Below are positions 34,576 through 42,952 of a stretch of DNA of 64,000 nucleotides, one piece after another. The notes beneath the pieces are model-generated. The model saw nothing but the letters and a program-made list of their open reading frames with translations. It was not told the DNA's origin and made no database searches. The DNA comes from Thermohalobaculum sp039815685 (lineage in GTDB: Bacteria; Pseudomonadota; Alphaproteobacteria; Rhodobacterales; Rhodobacteraceae): assembly GCA_039815685.1 (NCBI GenBank), contig JBCBYV010000001.1, positions 310,001 to 374,000 of the forward strand, in the 5' to 3' direction. The translations under genes were made by a program, and so were the position numbers. Numbering within the stretch: position 1 is the first letter of the stretch; each line of letters starts with the position of its first letter.

Positions 34576-35373
34576 CTACTCCAGCAGGCGCCGCCGGTCG
34601 GCCCAGAGCAACACCATCCCGAAGCTCGCAAGACCGAGCGCGCAGGCGCCGAGATAGAGTTCGTCCAGCACCAGGCTCGGGTAATCGTCCCCATAGACGC
34701 CGCGCCGCATAAGCTCGACGACATGGAGCACCGGGTTCCAGTAAAGCCAGTCCCGGATGAAGGGCGGCATGTAGCTCGGCATGTAGAAGACGCCGGAGAT
34801 GAAGAGGAGCGCGCGCGACAGGATGCCGAGCGCGCGCATCACCACCGGGGCGAACCGGGCAGAATACCCCCGGATCATGCCGAGCCCGAAGGCGAGCAGC
34901 CCAGCGGCCGCCAGCGCCTCGAGCACGCGAAAGGGCGCGACGGGGATCACATCGACATGCTGCCAGTGCCCGATCCCCCAGGCGATGGCGCCCGTGTAGA
35001 TCGCGGCGGTGAAGAGGGTGAAGAGAAGGGCTGCCAGCGGGTCCGCGAAGACCCCGATCTCGGGCAATCGCCGTGGGCTGCGCAGCGCCTGTACCGCGCC
35101 ACCCACCTGCATCATCCCCCGCGTGACGATCGACAGCATCGCGATCCCCGTGAGCAGAAAGAGCGCTAGGCTGATACCGTAGCCCCCATTCCTGCCGATG
35201 AAGGTGAAGATCGCGAGGATGAGGGCAAGCTGTGCCGCCGGTTCCAGGAACACCCAGAGGAGCTTGAACCCCTCGCTCCGGTTCCGCGGCACGAACCGGT
35301 GCCAGAAGAGCGTCCAGATCAGATTCGCCCGTGTCGCCAGCATCGCGGCCCTACCATTCTTGGCGTGCAGCAT
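34576..35373 (-). CDS. ABC-2 type polysaccharide export permease (KpsM/Wzm-like)
   Basis: 265 aa with about six membrane helices (LALILAIFTFIGRNGGYG, LALFLLTGIAMLSIVTRG, LFTLFTAAIYTGAIAWG, ALAAAGLLAFGLGMI, LLFISGVFYMPSYMPPF, YLGACALGLASFGMVLLW). FISGVFYMPSYMPPFIRD and YWNPVLHVVELMRRGVYG are typical of capsule/LPS O-antigen exporter permeases. The partner ATPase (KpsT) is not adjacent. ATG 35373 with GGGGAA is chosen; ATG 35421 is an alternative. Confidence 0.85.
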   Translation of the reverse strand: MLHAKNGRAAMLATRANLIWTLFWHRFVPRNRSEGFKLLWVFLEPAAQLALILAIFTFIGRNGGYGISLALFLLTGIAMLSIVTRGMMQVGGAVQALRSPRRLPEIGVFADPLAALLFTLFTAAIYTGAIAWGIGHWQHVDVIPVAPFRVLEALAAAGLLAFGLGMIRGYSARFAPVVMRALGILSRALLFISGVFYMPSYMPPFIRDWLYWNPVLHVVELMRRGVYGDDYPSLVLDELYLGACALGLASFGMVLLWADRRRLLE

Positions 35374-35623
35374 TTCCCCGCGGCCGCGCATGTTGCTGTC
35401 ACGCGCACGGCAACCGCGCACACATCAGCGGCGCTCACGGCGAGTGCATATATGGCGGCCGCATTCCCGGTGGCCGCCACCCCTCGGCTTTGATAGCCTA
35501 GGAATGGTTAGAGAAGTCCTTCGTCCCGGTCGGCCCCGGCCGCCCAGCCTCCGATGATCACCAGCATCCGCCCCGTTGCCGAGCCTAAGCGGCGACGGTG
35601 AGCGCAGACGGGAGACGCGCCCC

Positions 35624-36238
35624 ATGATGACCCTGCATGGACGGGCCAATTCGTCCAACGTGCAGAAGGCCCGCTGGGCCCTCGCCGAAATGGGGCTCGA
35701 CTACACGCATGTGGAGCGCGGGCGCCATCATGGCGGCATGGACGAGGATGCGTTCCGCGCGCTTACCCCCTTTGCGCTCGTGCCCGTCCTCGAGCATGAC
35801 CGCCTCGCCATCTTCGAGAGCGGGACAATCCTGCGCTACCTCGCTTCCCTGCCGGAGGGGGCACCGTTCTGGCCGGTGGACACCCAGGATCGGCTGCGGG
35901 CCGAAGGGATGATGGACTGGGCGGGCTACACGCTGTGGCTCGCCGTCCGCCCGCCCTTCGTCGCCGTGGCCCGCGAGGGGATGAGCCGCGGAGATGAGGC
36001 GCTCGGCCGCCAGGTCGCGGCCGTCGCAGGCCCGCTCATGCAGCTCGAGAGCGCGCTCGAGGAGGCCGACTGGCTTGCGGGGGACAACTTCACCTTCGGC
36101 GACATCCCCGCGGCGGTGATCATCTCGCGCCTCGTCTGGCTCGTCGGCCGGCAGGCGCTGCCGCCCGGGGTTAGACGCTGGTACGACGCCTGTGCCGAGC
36201 GCGATGCCTTCGCCAGTTTCGTCATGATCGACGAATAG
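35624..36238 (+). CDS. Glutathione S-transferase family protein
   Basis: 204 aa. The thioredoxin-fold N-terminal half (MMTLHGRANSSNVQKARWAL; the active-site Ser in NSSNVQK) is followed by the cis-Pro/ESGTI segment VPVLEHDRLAIFESGTILRYLAS, then the helical C-terminal domain with the DNFTFGDIPAAV N-capping motif. Substrate unknown. GGAGACG precedes the ATG at 35624. It stands alone on its strand. Confidence 0.9.
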   Translation: MMTLHGRANSSNVQKARWALAEMGLDYTHVERGRHHGGMDEDAFRALTPFALVPVLEHDRLAIFESGTILRYLASLPEGAPFWPVDTQDRLRAEGMMDWAGYTLWLAVRPPFVAVAREGMSRGDEALGRQVAAVAGPLMQLESALEEADWLAGDNFTFGDIPAAVIISRLVWLVGRQALPPGVRRWYDACAERDAFASFVMIDE

Positions 36239-36452
36239 TCGCCACCGTCACCATTTGCTTGCCGCATTCTTATGGTTGCGTCCCCGCCAGGTGGAGATCG
36301 ACGCGGGCGTGGGGGCGACGCGTCGGGGGATGACGGGCGAGGACGAGAGGCGTTGCAGCGGCGCCGTCCCCACCCGGCATTAGGGGATGCGCCCTGTCAA
36401 AGTCGGCGCGACGAGGAGGGGCTCGTACGCCGCACGAAGAAGGATCACGAGC

Positions 36453-36896
36453 ATGCGTCTACCGGTCGCTTTCCTCGCGCTCGGCATCGCCGGCGTCATC
36501 GGCACCGCGGGGCAGCCAGCCTTCGCCGACTGGGCGGTACAGGATGGCAATGCGCTTCTGCCCGGCATCCCGACGGCGGCGGCGGCCAGCGGAGACGGGG
36601 ACATGAGCTTCGGGGTCGTCTGCCTCTCCGGCAAGACGCCGATCTTCGTGATCGACACCGGCCGCGCCGACGGCCCGCCGAGCGGTGACGTCACTCTGGC
36701 GGTGGACGGCCGTGCCGAGGTCATCGAGGCCAGGCGAGAGGACGATCTCTGGATCGGCAGCGCCTCGCCCCGTCTCATCTCAGCGCTGGCCCGTGGTATC
36801 CGCCTCGCGGTGCTGCCGCCGGGAGAGACCGAGACGATCATCTCGCTTCGCGGCTCCGCCCGCGCGATCGGTGAGGCGCTGACCGGCTGCGGCTGA
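36453..36896 (+). CDS. Secreted hypothetical protein
   Basis: 147 aa. Signal peptide MRLPVAFLALGIAGVIGTAG ending near PAFA, then a 120-residue periplasmic domain with two Cys (VVCLSGKTP and LTGCG at the end), probably a disulfide. The remainder (TLAVDGRAEVIEARREDDL, RLAVLPPGETETIISLRG) has a beta-rich pattern loosely reminiscent of invasion-associated locus B proteins, but I cannot confirm a family. Start at 36453, with GAAGGATC before it. Confidence 0.68.
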   Translation: MRLPVAFLALGIAGVIGTAGQPAFADWAVQDGNALLPGIPTAAAASGDGDMSFGVVCLSGKTPIFVIDTGRADGPPSGDVTLAVDGRAEVIEARREDDLWIGSASPRLISALARGIRLAVLPPGETETIISLRGSARAIGEALTGCG

Positions 36897-36986
36897 GGCG
36901 GAAAAGCGGTCGATATACGGGGCAGGGCTCGGTCCCGACCGATCGCCGCTTGTCTGGAGGCCTGCTCGTGGCGCTCGATCCCGCGC

Positions 36987-38858
36987 TCAGAGGGGTTCGA
37001 GTGCACCGTAGTGCTGTGACGTCCCGCGTCGTTGCCCCGTAAAGTCAATGAGCGCGCGGCGACGGTCATCACGCCTCTCGGGCACCGCATCGGGCGTGCG
37101 CGGCCTTTGGTCGCCATCAAGCGGCTCGTCCGCCGCGGCAAGGCGGACCGCCCCCGGCCCGATCGTCACCGCCTCGTAGCCATCGGTCAGCACGAGGTTG
37201 CCAGCGAGCAGAGCCTCCGGCGCACCCGATCCGCGATAGGTGAGCTCGAAATCGGTGCGATGCGGATGGCGCGCCACGAAGGTGTTGGCATAGGCCTCGA
37301 GGTTGCCCGCGGCACTGCTCTCCGCCCGCGGCCCCAGTACCAGCCCCCTGAAATGGGTGGCGGGTGTCAGCGCCTCCGGCGCACCGACGACAAAGATCGA
37401 GTTCCGGATCACATGCCGGCCGAAGAGCGTTCGCACGAAAAGATCCGATTCGCCGTCACCCTCTACGAAGTTCTGCGCCTCCACGATCCAGCCATCCGGA
37501 AGCCCGCGCCGCGCCTTGCCCGCTTCGTGGCTCACCACGCTCCAGCCGCCGATGAGATGGTTCTCCCCGATGTAGCAGCGCGCGCCGCTGTGGGGGTGAT
37601 GGCGGATGGTCGGCTGCACGGCGAACCAATCGTAGTAGTCAGACCAGCCGCTGGTGCTGTGCATGACGTTCTGGCTGTAGACTGCGAGGTCGCGGTTCTC
37701 GAACCGGATGGGCCCCTGTTCGGCATGATTGCGGTACTTCGGATCGTTGACCTTGCGCCCGCCTGGTCCTCGCGTCGCGAGAGGATGCTGGATGAGGCGC
37801 GAGCCGATCACCGCATGCCGCTCGCCGTGCCCATACATCGCGTAATAGTGCCAGTCCCGCATCAGGCAGTCCGCGATCACCGAGTCTGCACCCGGCATCG
37901 TGTTGCCCGCCACCCCGTCGATGCGCAGGCGGAATAGCGTCGTGTGCTGCGGCGCAGGGTTGAAGCTCCGCGCGATGCCGAAGACGCGGAGGGCAGGGTC
38001 CGGCACCGGCGCGGGATCGTCCGGGCGATACTCGCCCTCCAGCGCGACATTGGCGACCGTCGTGAAGGTCGCGCCGTTCTCATGCGCGATCTCGATCAGG
38101 CCGCCCTCCGGCCTGAGCTTGGGATTGCGTACGAAGCGGGCCATGTCAGCCCGGATCACCGGGTCCGCACCCTCGCCGAAGCGGTCGACATGAAGCGAGC
38201 CGACGGCGATCGGCGCGGTGAGGGCAAAGGTCTCGCCAGCCCTGATCAGCAGCCGGCCCCGGGGTCCACCGCGCCCTCCGCGGGGCGGGGTCATGGCGCG
38301 GGCGGCGCGGGCTGCGTCCTCGAGGTTCCGGACCCGGAAGGCATCGTTCGGCGCCCCGGCGAAATCGCCCTCGCCGCTGACGGCGATGGTGTGGCTGCCG
38401 CCGAAATGCTCGTTGGCGTCGCGTACCCGCACGACGACCTCGGCGGTCGCCGCCTCGCCGTCGCGCAGCATGATCAGCCGGACGGTGTGCGCGCCCGGCG
38501 TGACGAAGACATGGGCGGCCGCCGGCCCCCGCGACGCGCCCGCGCTGCGGGAAGGACGGCGATCGCCCGGTTGCGGCGCGAAGTCATAGCGCTCCCCGAA
38601 ATCCCAGACGAACTCGCCATGGAGGAGGTTCTCGTTGTCCGGCGTCTCGGCCTCAAAGATCACGCCGAAGGGGGCGATGCCAGCGAGGCGCGAGGCCTTT
38701 ATGGAGAGGCGCGGCACTGCGGCTGGCGCGGCACTGACGTCGTCGGGCCGTGGTGTGGGCACCGGCGCACCGGCGGCAAGGACCGTGCCCGCGACTGCGG
38801 CGGCCGGCGCTGCGGCGAGGAGATCGCGCCGCGTGGGGTGAAAGGGTCTGGAAGTCAC
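36987..38858 (-). CDS. Tat-exported PKD-domain protein with beta-helix-like body
   Basis: 623 aa from a GTG at 38858. The N-terminus carries a twin-arginine signal, FHPTRRDLLAAAPAAAVAG, and a Pro-rich linker. A PKD domain follows (~60-150: AGIAPFGVIFEAE, EFVWDFGERYDF, AHVFVTPGAHTVRLIML). The remainder (~160-600) has repetitive Asn/His/Gly features (RGGRGGPRGRLLIRAGE, MRDWHYYAMYGHGERHAVIG) suggesting a right-handed beta-helix, such as in polysaccharide-acting or adhesive proteins. Function unknown. A longer frame to 39026 is Arg/Pro-rich and not credible. Confidence 0.72.
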   Translation of the reverse strand: MTSRPFHPTRRDLLAAAPAAAVAGTVLAAGAPVPTPRPDDVSAAPAAVPRLSIKASRLAGIAPFGVIFEAETPDNENLLHGEFVWDFGERYDFAPQPGDRRPSRSAGASRGPAAAHVFVTPGAHTVRLIMLRDGEAATAEVVVRVRDANEHFGGSHTIAVSGEGDFAGAPNDAFRVRNLEDAARAARAMTPPRGGRGGPRGRLLIRAGETFALTAPIAVGSLHVDRFGEGADPVIRADMARFVRNPKLRPEGGLIEIAHENGATFTTVANVALEGEYRPDDPAPVPDPALRVFGIARSFNPAPQHTTLFRLRIDGVAGNTMPGADSVIADCLMRDWHYYAMYGHGERHAVIGSRLIQHPLATRGPGGRKVNDPKYRNHAEQGPIRFENRDLAVYSQNVMHSTSGWSDYYDWFAVQPTIRHHPHSGARCYIGENHLIGGWSVVSHEAGKARRGLPDGWIVEAQNFVEGDGESDLFVRTLFGRHVIRNSIFVVGAPEALTPATHFRGLVLGPRAESSAAGNLEAYANTFVARHPHRTDFELTYRGSGAPEALLAGNLVLTDGYEAVTIGPGAVRLAAADEPLDGDQRPRTPDAVPERRDDRRRALIDFTGQRRGTSQHYGALEPL

Positions 38859-38943
38859 GGTGGCCGCTTTCCTGTTCTGCTCGGTCACAGGATAGCGCAG
38901 CGACGCCGAAGCGGCAGCCGTTCTCTTGGCGGTCGTATGCCGT

Positions 38944-40221
38944 TCAGGCCGCGGCGGCGCGGGCGGCCTTGGCGAAGGCGGCCTCCGTCTCCTCCAACTC
39001 CGCCTCACCGAGCGCGAGCGAGACATAGAGCTTGGTGGGCGGCTTCAGGATACCCTCCGCCCGCATCGACCTGTTGAACCGCCCGGCGGCTTCCGCGTCG
39101 CCCGAAACCGTGTCGCGATAGTTCCTGACGGGCGCATCCATGAAGACGATGTCGAAGAGCGTTGGGTCGCCGACGATACGGTGAGGCACGCTTTCTGTGG
39201 TGAGGGCGGCGCTGGCGCTCGCCATCAGCCGTTCCCCGATCGCGCGAAAGCGCCCGTACTGCCCCTCGCGCCGTAGGATCTCCATGGTCTTGAGACCGGC
39301 GACGGCGGCAATGGGGTTGCCCGACAAGGTACCGAGCTGCATCAGCCAGCCCTCGGGCCCGACTACTGCCTTGTCGAAGTGTTTCATCACCTCGCGCGCG
39401 CCCGCGATGGCGGCCAGCGGGAAGCCGCCCCCGATAACCTTGCCGAGGGTGCAGAGGTCCGGCGTCACGCCATAGAGCTCCTGCGCCCCGCCATAGGCGA
39501 AACGAAACCCGGTCACGACCTCGTCGAAGATGAGGAGCGCACCATGCTGGTCGCAGAGCGCGCGCAGCGCCTCGAGGAACCCGGGCTCCGGCGGGATGAT
39601 GCGCTGCAGCGGCTCGACGATGATCGCCGCCACCGTCTCCCCATGCTCCGCCATCAGCGAGGCGATGAAGTCCGGATCGTTGAAGGGCGCGATCAGCATC
39701 TCGGCATGCAGGCTCTCGGGCAGGCCCGCGCTGTCCATCACCGCCGCCGGAAAGTTCACCATCCGGGTCGGTGCGAGGCTCATCTGCGCCTCGTTCGACA
39801 TGCCGTGATAGCCGCCCTCGAACTTGACGATCCTCGGCCGTCCGGTGAAGGCACGCGCCAGACGCATCGCGTACATGTCGGCCTCGGACCCGGTGCAGAC
39901 GTAACGGATCTGCTCGGCGCAAGCCATCGCGCGCACGATCTCCTCGGCAAGCTCCACGCCCGGGGTGCTGTTCGCAAAGAAGGTCTGGCCACGCGGCATC
40001 TGCTCGTAGACCGCTTCCAGCACCTCCGGATGGCTGTGACCGAGTACCATGGGTCCAGACCCGATCAGGTAGTCGATGAACGCGTTGCCGTCCTCGTCGA
40101 TGACGCGCGCTCCCTTGCCCTCCTTGATGAAGACGCTGGGGTCGAAATTGCCGAAGCCTGCGGCAGGCAGGACCTCCGCGGCGCGGCGGGCCCATTCCTC
40201 CTGGCTTTGGAGCTTCAGCAT
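38944..40221 (-). CDS. Class III aminotransferase, glutamate-1-semialdehyde aminomutase-like
   Basis: 425 aa fold-type I PLP enzyme. Motifs: YLIGSGPMVLGHSHPEV, NSTPGVELAEEIVRAM, CTGSEADMYAMRLARA, KFEGGYHGMSNEA, LLIFDEVVTGFRFAYGGAQ (PLP Asp) and the Schiff-base Lys in TLGKVIGGGFPLAAIAG. It is close to the HemL group, but hemL-type genes of this class often serve other aminomutase or transaminase roles, and the neighbours (a CMD-family protein, AraC regulators) do not suggest tetrapyrrole synthesis. ATG 40221 follows GGAGGAGGACGCC. Confidence 0.87.
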   Translation of the reverse strand: MLKLQSQEEWARRAAEVLPAAGFGNFDPSVFIKEGKGARVIDEDGNAFIDYLIGSGPMVLGHSHPEVLEAVYEQMPRGQTFFANSTPGVELAEEIVRAMACAEQIRYVCTGSEADMYAMRLARAFTGRPRIVKFEGGYHGMSNEAQMSLAPTRMVNFPAAVMDSAGLPESLHAEMLIAPFNDPDFIASLMAEHGETVAAIIVEPLQRIIPPEPGFLEALRALCDQHGALLIFDEVVTGFRFAYGGAQELYGVTPDLCTLGKVIGGGFPLAAIAGAREVMKHFDKAVVGPEGWLMQLGTLSGNPIAAVAGLKTMEILRREGQYGRFRAIGERLMASASAALTTESVPHRIVGDPTLFDIVFMDAPVRNYRDTVSGDAEAAGRFNRSMRAEGILKPPTKLYVSLALGEAELEETEAAFAKAARAAAA

Positions 40222-40372
40222 GGCGTCCTCCTCCTGACTGTTGCGCGGAGCGTACTGCCAGCGCGCGCTCACCATCAAATCGAGGAGCGACAGCGGAGGT
40301 CGCCTTCAGGTCTCGACGCGCGGAGGCGGCTGGTCCAGCCTGCGGGCACAAACCGGTCAAGGGAGGGACGGC

Positions 40373-40750
40373 ATGGACAACAAGTTCGACATCGGCCTCG
40401 AGCAGAGGAAAGCGACCTTAGGCGCTGAATATGTTGAGAAAAACCTCGCTGCAGCGGACGACTTCACGCGGCCCTTTCAGGAGGCGATGACCGCTTGGTG
40501 CTGGGGCTTCGGCTGGGGTGACGAAGCGCTCGACGCAAAGACCCGCAGCCTTATGAACCTCAGCATGATCGGCGCGCTCGGCAAGATGCATGAGTGGGAG
40601 ATCCACTGCCGCGGCGCGCTCAACAACGGTGTGACGGTCGAGGAGATCCGCGCCGCGATCCACGTTGTCGGCATCTACTGCGGTGTGCCCCAGGCCCTCG
40701 AGTGCTTCCGCGTGGCGCGCAAGGTGCTGGAGGCCGAGGGCAAGCTCTGA
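40373..40750 (+). CDS. Carboxymuconolactone decarboxylase (CMD) family protein
   Basis: 125 aa small helical protein. The CMD core is present (AMTAWCWGFGWGDEAL, LDAKTRSLMNLSMIGALGK, HEWEIHCRGALNNGVTVEE, IRAAIHVVGIYCGVPQA). Homologous to the PcaC at 52630 with the same tail (GVPxAxxxF/A). The WCWGFGW Cys-containing segment differs from a canonical PcaC. It may act on another lactone or as an AhpD-like peroxidase. GGGAGGGACG precedes the ATG. It faces the aminotransferase divergently. Confidence 0.87.
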   Translation: MDNKFDIGLEQRKATLGAEYVEKNLAAADDFTRPFQEAMTAWCWGFGWGDEALDAKTRSLMNLSMIGALGKMHEWEIHCRGALNNGVTVEEIRAAIHVVGIYCGVPQALECFRVARKVLEAEGKL

Positions 40751-40763
40751 GCGTCGACCGCCT

Positions 40764-41759
40764 CTACCCCTTCGCGCGAAGCTCCCGTGGGCTCATGCCA
40801 TAGTGCCGACGGCAGGCCATGGTCATCGCGGCCTGGCTCGGGAAACCCATGCGATGGGCGATCTCGCCAAAGGAAAGGGTGGTCTCTAGGATCAGCCGTC
40901 GCGCCGCACAAACCCGGCGTGCGGCATGAAAGGCTTGTGGGGTGCGTCCCGTAAGCGCTCTGAATTCATAGAGAAAACGGGTGACGGGCAGCTCCGCCAC
41001 AGCGGCCAGTTCCTCAATCGTCGGCATGATGGCGGGGTCGCGACCGAGCAGCGCGATCGCCTCCGCCATGCGGGGCTCATCATCTGCCTCGACGAGCGGC
41101 GTGCTGCCGGCGGGGGGCGAGAAACCGGCAAAACCGGCCAGCATGCGGCGCGCCACCAGCCGTTCCATGCTGTCGCGAAAGAGCGGCGAGTTCGCGAACA
41201 TCTCGGGGTTTGTGGCGATCAGCCGGCCGACCCCTGTGATCACGGCATCGACGGCGGCAAAGATCGGTTCGAGCGTTAGCGCTGTCGCCCCACCGCGCGG
41301 ATGAGCCCAACCATCGGCGTTGGCAAGGCGGAGGAGCCGCGCAGGAGAGATGCAGAGAATCAGCAGATCGATGTTTCCGTGTACCGCGTTGCCAAAGGGC
41401 GACCAGGCGGGGTGAAGGGAGACCGCGCCGCCTCTGTTCGGGAATGACCGACCATCAGGCGCATTGCGCTCGAGCGGTGCTGAGCCGCCGAGGCGGATGG
41501 AGAGGCGGTGCCAGCTCGTTGCGTGTGCGTCCGCATCCACCTCGCCCGAGAAGCGCCAGCGCAGGGCGGTAAGTTGCACGCTGCCGGGACCGTCCCCGGC
41601 CGCAGACATGCCGGGGTCCTGCGGATCGATTGGATCGGGAGCCGGACGCTCGGTATCCCCCGGCACAAGACCCCAGTGCTTCAAGAGGGGGCTGAACCGA
41701 CGAAAGACCGGCGGCTGCCCGGCACGTCCTGTCCCTGAAGGCCCTGAGCCCGCGTTCAA
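40764..41759 (-). CDS. AraC-family transcriptional regulator
   Basis: 331 aa. The C-terminal double helix-turn-helix (~230-328) is clear: MPTIEELAAVAELPVTRFLYEF, GRTPQAFHAARRVCAARRLI and LSFGEIAHRMGFPSQAAMTMACRRHYGMSPREL. The N-terminal ~200 residues are a putative ligand domain (WRFSGEVDADAHATSWHRLS). The start at 41759 overlaps the stop of the upstream AraC gene by 4 bp, so they are coupled. The N-terminus is uncertain because an ATG at residue 51 also exists. Confidence 0.88.
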   Translation of the reverse strand: MNAGSGPSGTGRAGQPPVFRRFSPLLKHWGLVPGDTERPAPDPIDPQDPGMSAAGDGPGSVQLTALRWRFSGEVDADAHATSWHRLSIRLGGSAPLERNAPDGRSFPNRGGAVSLHPAWSPFGNAVHGNIDLLILCISPARLLRLANADGWAHPRGGATALTLEPIFAAVDAVITGVGRLIATNPEMFANSPLFRDSMERLVARRMLAGFAGFSPPAGSTPLVEADDEPRMAEAIALLGRDPAIMPTIEELAAVAELPVTRFLYEFRALTGRTPQAFHAARRVCAARRLILETTLSFGEIAHRMGFPSQAAMTMACRRHYGMSPRELRAKG

Positions 41760-42703
41760 GAAGGTGTCCGCGCGGGGGTCGCCGCCGCTTCCTGTCGTCC
41801 CGCCGCAACGCGGCGCCGGTAGTCTGCAGGGGCCAGGCCCGTCGCGTGCCGGAACCGGGCGCTGAAATGACCCTGCGAGCTGAAGCCACAGGCCGCCGCG
41901 ATCTCGGCCAACGGAAGATCGCTCGTCTCGAGGAGCGCTCTTGCCCGCGCGACCCGCCGCTCGAAGAGATACTGTCCGAGCGTCCTGCCGGTCTCCGCCC
42001 GAAACTGGCGCATCAGGTGGAATTGGCTGAGGGCTGCGATCTCCGCCAGTTCGGCGACCCGCATCTGCTTTTCCAGTGAGCCCTCGATGAACTCGACGAC
42101 ACGGCAGAGGCGCGGGTCACGAAGTGCGACGGGAGACTCCTCTGCCCGGTCACCGCGCTCGGCATGAACGTGGATGAGTGCAGCGCATAACGCCTCCTCG
42201 AACGCGTGGCGCAGGGGCCCATCCGCGCTCAGCAGCGCACCATCATCAGCGGCGGCAATCTGGAGAAAGCCTAGGAGCTTCGAGTCGAGGGAGGTACTGC
42301 GTTCGATCGTCACCGGATCCCTGAACCCGAACTCGCGCGCTGCGATCGTATCCAGATGATCTGGATCGATGTAGAGGCCGAGCGCTACCGCATCTCTCTG
42401 CATCCGCCACTCGAGGGGCATGCCCGCAGGCGTGATCGCCACGCGCCGACATCCGTAGTGGCGTACCGCGGCCTCCAGGCCGCGCCCACCCTCGGCCGCA
42501 CTTTCCCGAGGCACTTCAAATGCGACGCGATGGTGACGCACAGTGTGCAGATCGGCCTCGTCCCCGCTCTGCCACTGCCAGAGCGCCATGCCGAGCGCCC
42601 CGCCGTTTTGCGGTGGCGCGACAAGAGCGGGCGCCTTTCGCGCTGCCGCTGCTATCCGTTCCATGTCTTCAGCGAAATGCCGCGTCACGAGCGCCGTCTC
42701 CAC
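41756..42703 (-). CDS. AraC-family transcriptional regulator
   Basis: 315 aa. The C-terminal AraC domain (~205-305): EKQMRVAELAEIAALSQFHLMRQFRAE in pieces, TLGQYLFERRVARARALLE and LPLAEIAAACGFSSQGHFSARFRHATGLAP. The N-terminal domain has the EVPRESAAEGG and HRVAFEVP features of AraC regulators with small-molecule sensing. It is the first gene of a two-gene unit with the other AraC protein; the pair probably controls the neighbouring aminotransferase/CMD genes or the GT locus, which is not established. Confidence 0.9.
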   Translation of the reverse strand: METALVTRHFAEDMERIAAAARKAPALVAPPQNGGALGMALWQWQSGDEADLHTVRHHRVAFEVPRESAAEGGRGLEAAVRHYGCRRVAITPAGMPLEWRMQRDAVALGLYIDPDHLDTIAAREFGFRDPVTIERSTSLDSKLLGFLQIAAADDGALLSADGPLRHAFEEALCAALIHVHAERGDRAEESPVALRDPRLCRVVEFIEGSLEKQMRVAELAEIAALSQFHLMRQFRAETGRTLGQYLFERRVARARALLETSDLPLAEIAAACGFSSQGHFSARFRHATGLAPADYRRRVAAGRQEAAATPARTPS

Positions 42704-42952
42704 TATATTATGCTAGGCTAATGTTTCCTCAGGCATGCGGCAAATCAAATATCTTGGATGCAGGCGCACCCGTCATGGGTATGACCCACTATATCGCGTG
42801 ATCGGTAGCAAAGAACCTCCAACCTGTAGAATTCTGTTAAGAAAACAGCAGGATCGCGAAAGACACTCCTCGCCCTAACGTCAATTCTCCATGCAACGAT
42901 AGCGGGTACCTTCAACAGCCCGCACGCCCACTCTGCAAAAGGAGGACATGGC
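42704..42952. other. Divergent intergenic region
   Basis: Between the leftward AraC pair and the rightward degenerate regulator; more AT-rich than average. Contains a GGAGGA ribosome binding site at 42941-42946 followed by an ATG-GCG-TGA minicistron at 42948-42956, which overlaps the true GTG start at 42953. No clear operator was found. Confidence 0.5.
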
